Positions 1 to 7,501 of a stretch of DNA of 15,421 nt are shown piece after piece. The notes beneath the pieces were generated by a model. It made no database searches and had not been told where the DNA came from. It saw nothing but the letters and a program-made list of their open reading frames with translations. The position numbers and the translations under genes are program-made. Origin of the DNA: Candidatus Bathyarchaeota archaeon (GTDB lineage: Archaea > Thermoproteota > Bathyarchaeia > TCS64); NCBI GenBank assembly GCA_026014515.1, contig JAOZIG010000188.1:1-15421 (forward strand), written 5' to 3'. Position 1 is the first letter of the stretch; every line of letters begins with the position of its first letter.

Positions 1-405
1 ATGCTCAAACTTACCATCGGTGAACACGTTTTCAAGGCAAAGCTACACACAGACAAGGCACCAGAAACCTGTAGAATGCTCATGGAAAAGATGCCCATCA
101 CGGGCAAAGCGATACAGGCACGATGGAGCGGAGAAGCCGCATGGCTACAAATGGACCCCTACGGGATTGAGGCACCACAGGAAAACGCAACCAGCTACCC
201 GGGACCCGGGCAACTCTTGTATTACCCGGGAGGCGTTAGTGAGAAAGAGATACTGATACCATATGGATCAGCCATCTTCGCAAGCAAGTTCGGATTACTA
301 CCGGGTAACCATTTCGCCACAATAGTTGAGGGTGTTGAGTTACTAGAAGCGATGGGGGAGACTGTTTTCCGGAAAGGCGCACAGGACATCAAACTAGAAG
401 TTTAG
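1..405 (+). CDS. DUF3830 family protein (cyclophilin-like fold)
   Basis: The 134-residue product matches the DUF3830 pattern as I remember it: an N-terminal beta strand (LKLTIGEHVFKAKL), the APETC motif near residue 20, ARWSGEAAW near 40-48, a SYPGPGQLLYYPGG block around 65-78, and FASK...GNHFATI near 93-107. DUF3830 proteins are small, cyclophilin-like folded proteins. They often lie beside amidohydrolase, hydantoinase or amidase genes, but no reaction is firmly established. Family length is about 130-150 residues, so the gene looks complete. The ATG is the first base of the window, so the upstream context and any earlier start cannot be seen. Its stop overlaps the stop of the convergent nucleotidyltransferase gene by four bases. 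Family call is confident; function is unknown. Confidence 0.85.
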   Translation: MLKLTIGEHVFKAKLHTDKAPETCRMLMEKMPITGKAIQARWSGEAAWLQMDPYGIEAPQENATSYPGPGQLLYYPGGVSEKEILIPYGSAIFASKFGLLPGNHFATIVEGVELLEAMGETVFRKGAQDIKLEV

Positions 406-1463
406 ATGTCGATGTGTTCAAGCATCTCCCGGTTCCAGTTGAGGAAGCTGGGGAAGCCTTTTGCTTGTTCCTCTTTGAAGCGTTGATGGTTGAATACTAT
501 GTGTTCTACGCCGTTGATTCGTTTGATGCCAGCTAGCTTGTAGAGGTTCTCATAACCAAGCTGCTTGATGCTATACTTTTTCTTGAAATCTTCAATGGTG
601 GGCTGCTCACGGATAACAAAAGTCAATGTCTCCAAGGCATCCAACTCAAGAAGCCCAGTCTCAGCATACTCCAAGCCAACAACCTTACCCCAAACCTCCC
701 TGTAGAGCCTCATAAACTCAAGGCTTCTGCGCTCAACCTCTTTGAAGCTAAGCTCGCGGATTAGGGTGATTTGTTCTAGTCTTTTTCTCCAGTTCTGGGG
801 TCGCCACTTCAAACTATAACTGTAGTTGACCAGCCATTTCTCGAATGGGGGATACTCGTCGTTCGCTAGGAAAAGGAGGTTGCAGAGGGCGGTTATGCCT
901 TTGCTTATCATCTGGTTGGCGACCATTGGGTCACTTCGTAGGGTCCATTGACGTACAACGATGTCTCCAAAATATACGCAGTCAAGATAGTTGCTCAGAG
1001 CAATACTGTGTTTCTCTTTGTCCGTGAAGATGTCCTTGGAGTCTAGGAGTTTCTCTATGATGCCATGAGGATCGTAGAGTATCTTGGCGTAGGATGAGTC
1101 CCACTTCTTCAATAGGCTCCACTCCTCATTCGCCACGGCTTTCAGACTCAGAAAACTAACATCCATATGATACTTAGTACCTTGATGGTCGCCCTGTGGG
1201 ATTGGTCCAAGCCCTTTCTCCCAGTCAGCGAGTCTGGTTTCTTGCAGATAGACATTAAGATCAATCTCGGATAATGTGTCACCGTAGCCTCTGCTGAGCC
1301 CACCGGTAAGGGTGATGCCCACAACGTCCCTGTTGTTCGATAACATGTCTACGTATTCTTCGATGTTCCGACGCATCTCGGGTAGCTGATTGGTGTCTGG
1401 TAGTGTACCATGTGGTCTGTGTTCCCTGTGTCGTATACCCCTCGTGGTGTCGAAGAACATCAT
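402..1463 (-). CDS. Nucleotidyltransferase-fold protein (Pol beta superfamily)
   Basis: The 353-residue protein carries the polymerase-beta nucleotidyltransferase signature: a GG...RGYGD loop at residues 54-62, the paired acidic residues E66 and D68 in SEIDLNVYL, and a probable third carboxylate at D101 (HMDVSF). This is the arrangement of minimal nucleotidyltransferases that move NMP groups to proteins, antibiotics or nucleic acids. The remaining 240 residues are mostly helical and rich in Trp and Arg, perhaps DUF4037-like. No HEPN partner gene, as in MntA-HepT toxin-antitoxin pairs, lies beside it. Two consecutive ATG codons open the frame. It lies 29 bases downstream of the aldo/keto reductase on the same strand, so co-transcription is possible. 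The 3' end overlaps the DUF3830 gene by four bases. The substrate is unknown. Confidence 0.75.
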   Translation of the reverse strand: MMFFDTTRGIRHREHRPHGTLPDTNQLPEMRRNIEEYVDMLSNNRDVVGITLTGGLSRGYGDTLSEIDLNVYLQETRLADWEKGLGPIPQGDHQGTKYHMDVSFLSLKAVANEEWSLLKKWDSSYAKILYDPHGIIEKLLDSKDIFTDKEKHSIALSNYLDCVYFGDIVVRQWTLRSDPMVANQMISKGITALCNLLFLANDEYPPFEKWLVNYSYSLKWRPQNWRKRLEQITLIRELSFKEVERRSLEFMRLYREVWGKVVGLEYAETGLLELDALETLTFVIREQPTIEDFKKKYSIKQLGYENLYKLAGIKRINGVEHIVFNHQRFKEEQAKGFPSFLNWNREMLEHIDI

Positions 1464-1492
1464 AATGGAGAAAAAGGAAGGTTATCTGTTAT

Positions 1493-2356
1493 TTAATCCT
1501 CTGGGAAAAGAGGACTATACCCTTGTTTCCGGGCATACTCGATGGCTGCCTGTTGTTCATCAGCGTCCAACGTATGATATTTCTCACCAGCCTCGAAAAC
1601 AAGCTCCCATAGAGTAGGATCACAGGGAGTAGGATTAGTGGTAACACCGGGTTGACTCAACGCGAAATCTACCCCCAGCTGAACATCATGCGGGTTGTCA
1701 GCGGGAACATACCATGTACCGTATTTGCGTTCTCCCTTCCATCTACCCTTACAGACGGCTTTGATGGCTGTAACCCCCATATCATGCTCTTGTGCGTACT
1801 CAAGCACAGGTCTGTAATCGTTCATTGGATGGAAAGCCACAGCACTGGACAAACTAACAGGCAACAACACCAAGTCGAAGTCATGTCGTTTCATGGCTTC
1901 AAGATGAACACGCATATCCTGATGCCCAGTAACACCAAGATACTTCACAAGCCCAGTCTCCTGAGCCTCCTTAAACACCTCCATAGCACCACCCTGACCA
2001 AACACCTGATCTAATTCCTCCATGGTTCCCACTCCGTGAAGCTGATAGAGGTCAAAACTCTTGACGCCTAGTCTTTCTAGGCTCTGATGTAGTTCTTGTT
2101 CTGCTCCTTTCTTGGTACGCTGAGTAGTTTTCTCTGCGAGGACCACCTTGTTGCGGTGGGTTTTCATCCATGGGGCGAGTCTGAGTTCGCTGTCACCATA
2201 GCTGGGTGCGATGTCTAGCATGTTAACACCGTGTTTGAAGGCGGACTCGATTACCTTGTCGGCTTCCTCTTGAGGAATGCGCCCGACGCCGCAGCCGCCG
2301 AGAGTTATTATTGATACCTTTTTGTTTATTCTTCCAAGTCTTCTCTTTGGAATCAA
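1493..2356 (-). CDS. Aldo/keto reductase
   Basis: This 287-residue protein is an NAD(P)H-dependent aldo/keto reductase with a TIM-barrel fold. The catalytic tetrad can be read: D48 and Y53 in LDIAPSYGDSE, K76 in LAEKTTQR and H107 in YQLHG. Such enzymes interconvert aldehydes or ketones and alcohols in the cytoplasm; the substrate cannot be told from sequence. The C-terminal part (FALSQPGVTTNPTPCDPT) matches the usual cofactor-end strands. Length is typical or slightly short. Translation must begin at TTG (2354-2356), because a stop codon sits immediately upstream in frame. An AT-rich box (CTTTAAAA on the minus strand, 2390-2397) lies 34-41 bases before the start and could be its TATA element. 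The gene is divergent from the secreted protein and upstream of the nucleotidyltransferase. Confidence 0.88.
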   Translation of the reverse strand: MIPKRRLGRINKKVSIITLGGCGVGRIPQEEADKVIESAFKHGVNMLDIAPSYGDSELRLAPWMKTHRNKVVLAEKTTQRTKKGAEQELHQSLERLGVKSFDLYQLHGVGTMEELDQVFGQGGAMEVFKEAQETGLVKYLGVTGHQDMRVHLEAMKRHDFDLVLLPVSLSSAVAFHPMNDYRPVLEYAQEHDMGVTAIKAVCKGRWKGERKYGTWYVPADNPHDVQLGVDFALSQPGVTTNPTPCDPTLWELVFEAGEKYHTLDADEQQAAIEYARKQGYSPLFPED

Positions 2357-2425
2357 TTAAAATCACTAAGAAGTAATATGCATGGAGTGTTTTAAAGATT
2401 CAAAAGAAACCTACCCCGGAAATGA

Positions 2426-2438
2426 TTTTAACAAAATA
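2426..2438 (+). promoter_or_regulatory. Probable TATA-like promoter element for the secreted protein gene
   Basis: TTTTAACAAAATA lies 16-28 bases before the ATG at 2454, which fits an archaeal promoter that gives a leaderless or very short-leader transcript. No Shine-Dalgarno sequence is visible between the box and the ATG. The 97-base gap also holds the likely promoter of the divergent aldo/keto reductase at 2390-2397. Confidence 0.4.
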
Positions 2439-2453
2439 TGGTAAGTTTAGTTC

Positions 2454-3482
2454 ATGAAATATGGACTCAAAATATGTATCCTAGCTCTACTAGGCTTTAC
2501 ACTACTATCAACAGTTGCAGCGTACGGCATAGTAATCGAGGAAGTCGTGGTCTGCACAGACTTCGACAATGACTTCAAGCCTATACCCAACGATCAGGTT
2601 CCCGTCACAGATGACGCGGTCTTCGTCTGGGTTAACATGACCGACATCACCCCCGGGGAAACAATGCTATTCGAGTGGTGGCCACCAAGCGGTGAGCTAT
2701 ACCATGAGGAGACATGGGTAGCACCCGACTGGATAGGATCAACACCAAGCTACTCGATGTTTGTTGAGATCGAGATCATGAGTGACCCTGCTGAAGATAT
2801 GCCCGGTGTATGGTCATGTAACATATACAACAATGGTACATGGTGGGGACACGCTGTCTTTGAGCTGGTGGATGAGAGCACACCCAGTGGACCAACTACC
2901 CCAGAGGATGTACCATCAAATGTGATGGCAATAACCAACCTACAGACACCCGGCACCTACAATGAGGGCGACGATGTGACTGTTTCAGTAACCGTGGGAT
3001 ACAATTTTGATACCGCGACTGATATTGCGCCTAGTGTCTGGAACAATAAGACCCAGATATTCGTTGCTACGGCGGAGGATACTGTCTCAGGGATGGGTAC
3101 AAAGACCTATGATCTCGTGTTTGTCGCTGATGAACCTGGTACCAATTACTATATGATTGCCTACTTTGTGAGTGGACAGGATATCATATACACTGATGAG
3201 GTGGGTATAATCGCGTTCAAGCTTGAGGACACCGATGTTGACACTGGTATCGAGATACCAAGCCTTGATGACCTGGGGTTGCCCACGGACATCGATGTGG
3301 AGCAGATTCAGAACCAGATCAACGAGTACATCGACATGATAGGTGACCTAAATATCACCATCCCGGATGAACTCGGTGACGTGGAGGAAAAAGTCAAAGA
3401 GGTAACAGGCATCCCCGGTTTCCCAGTTGAGGCACTACTCCTAGGCGTCGCTGCGTTATTAGCTGCTAGAAAACGCAGCTAG
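2454..3482 (+). CDS. Secreted cell-surface protein with PGF-type C-terminal anchor
   Basis: The 342-residue protein has a clear N-terminal signal sequence (about residues 1-24, hydrophobic ILALLGFTLLSTVAA). Two beta-rich, Ig-like regions follow, at about 27-140 and 155-257. A stretch with coiled-coil potential at about 270-318 (VEQIQNQINEYIDMI) connects to a terminal tripartite tail: PGF at 321-323, hydrophobic EALLLGVAALLAA at 326-338 and basic RKR at 339-341. That tail resembles archaeal PGF-CTERM-like sorting signals recognised by archaeosortases, and the short hydrophobic segment would otherwise be a simple membrane anchor. Four N-glycosylation sequons (N61, N127, N198, N300) suit an S-layer-associated protein. 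The product is probably displayed outside the membrane; its ligand or role is unknown. It is flanked by unrelated genes, so its neighbours give no functional clue. Confidence 0.75.
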   Translation: MKYGLKICILALLGFTLLSTVAAYGIVIEEVVVCTDFDNDFKPIPNDQVPVTDDAVFVWVNMTDITPGETMLFEWWPPSGELYHEETWVAPDWIGSTPSYSMFVEIEIMSDPAEDMPGVWSCNIYNNGTWWGHAVFELVDESTPSGPTTPEDVPSNVMAITNLQTPGTYNEGDDVTVSVTVGYNFDTATDIAPSVWNNKTQIFVATAEDTVSGMGTKTYDLVFVADEPGTNYYMIAYFVSGQDIIYTDEVGIIAFKLEDTDVDTGIEIPSLDDLGLPTDIDVEQIQNQINEYIDMIGDLNITIPDELGDVEEKVKEVTGIPGFPVEALLLGVAALLAARKRS

Positions 3483-3519
3483 CCCCTTACTTTTTATTGC
3501 ATGCTTCAAATCTCATCCT

Positions 3520-3978
3520 ATGAGCGAGGTAAAGTTTCTTCGAGACCAGATCGAGACCACCTATAAGGGAGACAGCTGGCACGGACCAAACCTTGTGAAT
3601 ACCCTCAAAGACATCGACTATAAGCAAGCCATGAAGCGCCCCATTGAGCACAGGCATACCATCTGGGAGCTAACTGATCACACGAGTTTCTGGATGGAGG
3701 AAATATGGAAGAGTATCCGAGACCACAAGGGATTGGAGCCGGATATGGATGAGAACTGGCCAGAGATGGGTGCCACTGAGGAGGAGTGGAAGCAATCAGT
3801 GGCTCGTCTTGAGGCTTCTGTGAACATGGTGCTTGATGCTTTGGCTATGTGGCGTGACGAGGAGCTCTATGAGTTGGTTCCGGGTGAGAAGTATACGTTT
3901 AAGCAGATGCTTCACGGGATGGTGCATCATAACCTGTATCACGCTGGGCAGATCAATTTGCTCCGTGATCAGGTCTAG
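3520..3978 (+). CDS. DinB-like (DfsB family) protein
   Basis: The 152-residue protein has the four-helix-bundle DinB pattern: an early helix starting EVKFLRDQIE, H54 in the helix ELTDHTSFW, and the C-terminal HHNLYHAGQINLL with H137 and H141. H54/H137/H141 is the expected metal-binding triad of DinB/DfsB proteins, some of which are metal-dependent thiol transferases or hydrolases (bacillithiol, mycothiol or maleylpyruvate chemistry). The actual reaction here is unknown. Length is normal for the family. The ATG at 3520 is preceded at 3490-3498 by a T-rich stretch (CTTTTTATT), which may serve both as a weak TATA-like element and as the terminator of the upstream gene. No close operon partner: 37 bases separate it from the upstream gene and 75 from the next. 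Confidence 0.8.
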   Translation: MSEVKFLRDQIETTYKGDSWHGPNLVNTLKDIDYKQAMKRPIEHRHTIWELTDHTSFWMEEIWKSIRDHKGLEPDMDENWPEMGATEEEWKQSVARLEASVNMVLDALAMWRDEELYELVPGEKYTFKQMLHGMVHHNLYHAGQINLLRDQV

Positions 3979-4021
3979 TCTCCATATTCTTTCCTAGTTT
4001 TTCAGCACTGGTTATGGAAAA

Positions 4022-4031
4022 GGTATACTAT
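4022..4031 (+). promoter_or_regulatory. Probable TATA box fixing the start at 4054
   Basis: GGTATACTAT lies 23-32 bases before the ATG at 4054. This spacing predicts transcription starting at or just before that ATG. It argues against the in-frame GTG at 4039, which would fall within the untranscribed promoter. Confidence 0.5.
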
Positions 4032-4053
4032 CTGTTTCGTGTTTTGTGTTGTT

Positions 4054-5040
4054 ATGTATAAGATAGAGGAGTATCGAGCCTTCTTGGAGAAGCGGGGTAT
4101 GAGCCCCGAGAATATACAGCAATATGTTGACGCTGTGGAGAAGGCTGAGCAGTACTTCAAAGAGAAAGGAAAAAAGATCACAGAAGGCAAGGTCCAGGAC
4201 TTTAGAGATTATGTCGCGCATCTCATTGAGAAGAAAGAGAACTCGTATGATGACTTGATGCCCCTTGGACGCTACGTCTACATGTTGGACATGAAAGAGC
4301 CTTGGATATACTATGCTGCTATTCTCGGCGGAGAATCCATCATGCCAAGTATCCGTGAAAGACTCACCGAGTTAGCCGGTGAGACTGTATGCGAGACAGT
4401 GTTCAGTAAGGTAGATGAGCCTCCGCTGGGCTCAGACCCAGACGAGTACCCACCAGCTACAAAACAGTTGATGGATCAACTGGAGAAAGAACTACCACAG
4501 GAGCTTTACAGGAAGGTTTTGGCGGGTAATCATCACAAGATACCTTTGGAGTGGTTTGCCAAGCACAAGAAGTGGCTGGAGGAGCATGATAGGGATATTG
4601 ATGGTTGGCTGAAGTGGATGCATGACTTGGCGGTGGCTGACTTGGAGGAGCATCTGCGTGAAAACAAGGTCTGGTTTGAACAGGTCATTACACAGGATAT
4701 TGTGGACATGGTTAAGGGCAATCAGGAGCTATTGGCTGGGGTCCGTAAGGGTGACTGGATCTATAACCAAAAGTTCCCTTATGCTCCACAGGATTGGATC
4801 GATGCAGAGGACCCTTTGATGAAGCGTTACTATATGTGTCATTGTCCCTTGGCGCGTACGGCTGTCTTGAAGGGTGAGCCTGAGATAACCATGGAGTGGT
4901 GTTACTGTAGCGCGGGTTATGGTAAGCTCAGGTATGATATCGCTTTTGGTGAGGAGACCGAGGTTGAGGTGCTGGAGAGCGTCTTCAGCGGCAGTGATAC
5001 TTGTCGTTTTAGGATCAAGATTCCTGAAAAGTGGCGATAG
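4054..5040 (+). CDS. Unknown two-part protein: integrase-like helical N-terminus, Cys-rich C-terminus
   Basis: I do not recognise this 328-residue protein with certainty; the C-terminal part resembles the DUF6144 group. Residues 1-80 (YKIEEYRAFLEKRGMS...) form a helical segment that reads like the SAM-like core-binding domain of tyrosine recombinases, but no recombinase catalytic domain follows. The middle is helical and charged. The C-terminal 70 residues hold two paired cysteine motifs, CHC at C262/C264 and CYC at C283/C285, plus C317, set in beta-rich sequence (LRYDIAFGEETEVEVLES). They could bind a metal or act in small-molecule sensing or hydrolysis. The start at ATG 4054 is preferred over GTG 4039 because of the TATA position. 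A T6 run at 5048-5053 after the stop is a likely terminator. Confidence 0.6.
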   Translation: MYKIEEYRAFLEKRGMSPENIQQYVDAVEKAEQYFKEKGKKITEGKVQDFRDYVAHLIEKKENSYDDLMPLGRYVYMLDMKEPWIYYAAILGGESIMPSIRERLTELAGETVCETVFSKVDEPPLGSDPDEYPPATKQLMDQLEKELPQELYRKVLAGNHHKIPLEWFAKHKKWLEEHDRDIDGWLKWMHDLAVADLEEHLRENKVWFEQVITQDIVDMVKGNQELLAGVRKGDWIYNQKFPYAPQDWIDAEDPLMKRYYMCHCPLARTAVLKGEPEITMEWCYCSAGYGKLRYDIAFGEETEVEVLESVFSGSDTCRFRIKIPEKWR

Positions 5041-5047
5041 CCTCTCC

Positions 5048-5053
5048 TTTTTT
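5048..5053 (+). terminator. T-rich terminator after the 4054-5040 gene
   Basis: Six consecutive T residues within CTCCTTTTTTACTATTTATC begin eight bases after the stop codon. Oligo-T on the non-template strand is enough for intrinsic termination by archaeal RNA polymerase. No stable stem-loop is apparent. Confidence 0.45.
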
Positions 5054-5096
5054 ACTATTTATCGTTTCGGGCTTCTATATACTGTGGGTGGGAATG

Positions 5097-5104
5097 TATA
5101 AATT
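5097..5104 (+). promoter_or_regulatory. Probable TATA box for the MFS transporter gene
   Basis: TATAAATT lies 37-44 bases before the TTG start at 5141, predicting a transcript start near 5125 and a leader of about 15 bases. The leader would hold a purine-rich AAAGAGG (5126-5132), eight bases before the TTG, as the ribosome binding site. Confidence 0.5.
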
Positions 5105-5140
5105 CGATCAAGTAGGCGAAGTGTAAAAGAGGTTCAATAT

Positions 5141-6382
5141 TTGTCTGAAGGTTTAGTCTCTCCAGAGCGGAGAAGAAATTACTACTTGTTAATTTTGTCG
5201 GTTGTCTCCATGCAGATCACCGCAAGCACCATCTATATGGTGTTCCCCCTGTTTTTCGCGGAACACGGTATAAGCAACACCCAGAGCGGAGTATTGATTA
5301 GCATCGGTACCCTAGCCGGTGTCTTCAGCGGTTTGCTTGCCGGTAAGTTTAGTGACAGTTATGGCCGGAAATGGATTCTCGTAGGAGGTACGGGCATCTA
5401 CGCTATTGTCTTCTACTTGTTCGCGTTCATGAGCAAGGACTTTACAACATTCTTTGTGTTGAGGTTCTTTGAGGGTATCGGGTTCTATGTGATGCCTGTA
5501 CTGGTCTCTGCGATGTGCGCCGATACTTTTGGGCGTCAGGAGCGTGGCAGGATGATGAGCTTGTTCAGTATGGCTGGTGGCATCGGTCAGTTGATTGGTC
5601 CATTATCAGCGCCTTATCTCATCAAGGGTAACGATTATACTATGTATTTCATTTTCAGCGGCACCTTTGTTCTGATTAGCGCTATTGCCTTGGCGATTCT
5701 GGTGAAGGAGACTTTGCCCAGTGAGCTAAGGGTAAAGTCTGCTCCAAAGATCGGTTTCAATATGGGTAACTTCATTGGCTCTGTGAAGAAGCTTGGTAGG
5801 CCATTCATGTTGTTGTTGGTGGCGATTCTTCTATACAGGACAGGTTACACGTTGATTGATCCCTTCTTCAGCGTCTATATGAGGGAGGTGCTGAACCTAG
5901 ACCTGAGTAACATGAGCTACCTGTTCGCTCTCAGAGCAGTCTGTACACTGATATTTGCACCCATCGCAGGCTATCTAGCAGATAAGTGGGGTAGGAAGCC
6001 TACCTTTGTTGTGAGCATGGCATTGGTGGCTGTGGCTTTGGTGGCTTACACTCAGATGACTCAGCCATATCACATCTACTATGTACGCGCCTTGGACGCA
6101 ATCGCGGGGGTAGTGGTTTTCAACAGCATCAGGACCATCACGGCTGACCTGCTTGCTCCTGAGGTAAGGGGCTTCGGTATGGGATTGTATTCGACTATCA
6201 GTCAGGAGAGTAGTACTGTTGGAGCTATCTTCGGTGGCTACTTGATTGATGTAATGGGTTACAATATGGTGTTCCTTGTGGCTGCGTTGTTATCTGGTCT
6301 GAGTCTGGGCATCGTTCAGTTGTTTATTGATGAGCCCGCTGAGACCCCTGTTAATCAGTCTGTTGCGCCTGTGGCGCATTAA
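5141..6382 (+). CDS. MFS transporter (12 transmembrane segments)
   Basis: This 413-residue protein is a major facilitator superfamily permease of the plasma membrane. About 12 hydrophobic segments can be read in two halves. The loop 2-3 motif A appears in the first half (GKFSDSYGRKWIL, about residues 68-80) and again in the second (GYLADKWGRKPTF, about 277-289), the classical duplicated signature. The sequence is closest in feel to the drug/metabolite efflux type of MFS proteins, but the substrate cannot be assigned. Translation starts at TTG, supported by AAAGAGG eight bases upstream; no better ATG lies nearby in frame. Its stop overlaps the stop of the convergent amidohydrolase gene by four bases, leaving no room for a separate terminator between them. 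Confidence 0.9.
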   Translation: MSEGLVSPERRRNYYLLILSVVSMQITASTIYMVFPLFFAEHGISNTQSGVLISIGTLAGVFSGLLAGKFSDSYGRKWILVGGTGIYAIVFYLFAFMSKDFTTFFVLRFFEGIGFYVMPVLVSAMCADTFGRQERGRMMSLFSMAGGIGQLIGPLSAPYLIKGNDYTMYFIFSGTFVLISAIALAILVKETLPSELRVKSAPKIGFNMGNFIGSVKKLGRPFMLLLVAILLYRTGYTLIDPFFSVYMREVLNLDLSNMSYLFALRAVCTLIFAPIAGYLADKWGRKPTFVVSMALVAVALVAYTQMTQPYHIYYVRALDAIAGVVVFNSIRTITADLLAPEVRGFGMGLYSTISQESSTVGAIFGGYLIDVMGYNMVFLVAALLSGLSLGIVQLFIDEPAETPVNQSVAPVAH

Positions 6383-7356
6383 CCCCATAACCGCCTAAAG
6401 TTGGCGGCGTATATTTTCTCTAGACTGCTTCTTGGTAGGTTTAACCCGATATATGGTTGCTCGTAGCGGGTTAGTAGCTCGTCTGCTTCGGGTACCGTGT
6501 AGAATTCCTCGTCTGTTTCTAGGAAGTTTCTGATGAGCCAGATGCGGGCTAGGTGCTCGGGTAGGGTTTTGCTCATTCCTATGTCTGTGCCGAATAGGAT
6601 GCGGTCATCGTATCTGCGGAAGAAGTCTCTGTAGGCGTTGTGGTTTCTGCTGATGTTGTACATGAGTTCGACTCCTAGGCTTAGGTCTAGGTTTGCGTTG
6701 GGGTAGGTTTGTAGGAATTGTTCTGCTTGTTCTATGTCTGGGCTCATGAAGAGGAAGTGGCAGAGGGTGATCTTGAGGTCTGGGTGACTGGTTAGGACGT
6801 TTTCTATCTCAGTGTATAGTTCCGTGAGTGTGGGGTAGTCTCCGTTGTAGTAGCCCCAGTTGCGGTCTTTCGCCCACTGGGGTGTGGTTTCCTCGTACCA
6901 GAAGTCTTCCACGTCTCCTATGTGGCATAGTACTGGGAAATCGTGTGTTTCGCAGGCGTCCCAGAAGCCAGCATAGTATTGTGAGTCTAGGGGGGTGTGT
7001 CGGTTGCGTTCAGTTGTTTTGCTGCCCATTTCGCCTATGCCGTCGTAGCCTTGTTGTTTGAGGTCTGTGATGTACTTGTTCCAGTCTTTTACCTTGAAGT
7101 TGTCTGTGTCTCCGCTCCATGGTGCGTAGGCTCCTGCGTAGAACTTGTCTGGGTTGTGTTGTTTGAGGGTGAGGGGTGAATCATCGCCTCTGCTGAAGGT
7201 GTACATGGCTTGGATGCCGCTTTCCTTGATGGTTTCATTGAGTGCGGTTTCTTGTTGTTTGATGAGGGTTTCTGATATTTCGTTTCTGAGCATCCATAGA
7301 TGAACATGACAGTCGGTTACATCTTGTTTTTTGAATTTGGAGAAGTCTAACGCCAT
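6379..7356 (-). CDS. Amidohydrolase-superfamily TIM-barrel metal hydrolase
   Basis: The 325-residue protein fits the Amidohydrolase_2 (PF04909) pattern of metal-dependent hydrolases and decarboxylases. The metal-site residues can be read in order: H17 and H19 in DCHVHL, H145 in VLCHIGD, H200 in TLCHFLF and D258 in LFGTDIG. Members include 2-pyrone-4,6-dicarboxylate hydrolase-like and ACMSD-like enzymes; the exact substrate here is unknown. It lies divergent from tbp, with a TATA-like CTTATAAA on the minus strand at 7378-7385, 22-29 bases before the ATG, predicting a leaderless message. The coding strand is strongly A+C-rich, in contrast to neighbouring + strand genes. Its 3' end overlaps the MFS gene by four bases. 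The family is certain; the reaction is not. Confidence 0.88.
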   Translation of the reverse strand: MALDFSKFKKQDVTDCHVHLWMLRNEISETLIKQQETALNETIKESGIQAMYTFSRGDDSPLTLKQHNPDKFYAGAYAPWSGDTDNFKVKDWNKYITDLKQQGYDGIGEMGSKTTERNRHTPLDSQYYAGFWDACETHDFPVLCHIGDVEDFWYEETTPQWAKDRNWGYYNGDYPTLTELYTEIENVLTSHPDLKITLCHFLFMSPDIEQAEQFLQTYPNANLDLSLGVELMYNISRNHNAYRDFFRRYDDRILFGTDIGMSKTLPEHLARIWLIRNFLETDEEFYTVPEADELLTRYEQPYIGLNLPRSSLEKIYAANFRRLWG

Positions 7357-7377
7357 GGCGTATCTGGTGTGTTTTGG

Positions 7378-7385
7378 TTTATAAG
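7378..7385 (-). promoter_or_regulatory. TATA box of the amidohydrolase gene
   Basis: On the minus strand this reads CTTATAAA, 22-29 bases before the ATG at 7356. It is a near-ideal archaeal TATA box for a leaderless transcript. The same octamer in the other orientation forms the tbp box at 7449-7456. Confidence 0.55.
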
Positions 7386-7418
7386 AGGTGATGTGTGGAG
7401 TGTTTTTTCTGGTTTTTG

Positions 7419-7434
7419 ATCATACTTTTATGAT
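7419..7434. promoter_or_regulatory. Inverted repeat between two divergent promoters (possible operator)
   Basis: ATCATA and TATGAT form perfect 6-base arms separated by CTTT. The repeat lies 14 bases before the tbp TATA box and 33 bases behind the amidohydrolase TATA box, so a bound dimeric regulator could affect either promoter. Such a short AT-rich palindrome could also be chance. Confidence 0.3.
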
Positions 7435-7448
7435 GAAAGCATAGTTTA

Positions 7449-7456
7449 TTTATAAG
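7449..7456 (+). promoter_or_regulatory. TATA box of tbp
   Basis: TTTATAAG lies 46-53 bases before the tbp ATG at 7502, predicting a transcript start near 7478 and a leader of roughly 25 bases. The leader contains GATAAGGCGGA (about 7482-7493), a weak ribosome-binding purine stretch. Confidence 0.5.
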
Positions 7457-7501
7457 TAGCCAAGGCATTTCTAAGGTGCTCAGGATAAGGCGGAAAACAA
7501 T

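Noticed and set aside
4054..4300. Gene 4054-5040 as a phage integrase
   Set aside because: Only the core-binding-like helical part is present; no R...HxxR...Y catalytic motif follows.
6828..7179. Cys/Val/Leu-rich + strand open frames opposite the amidohydrolase
   Set aside because: They are antisense to a well-supported enzyme and arise from the G+T-rich + strand; no signal or family match.
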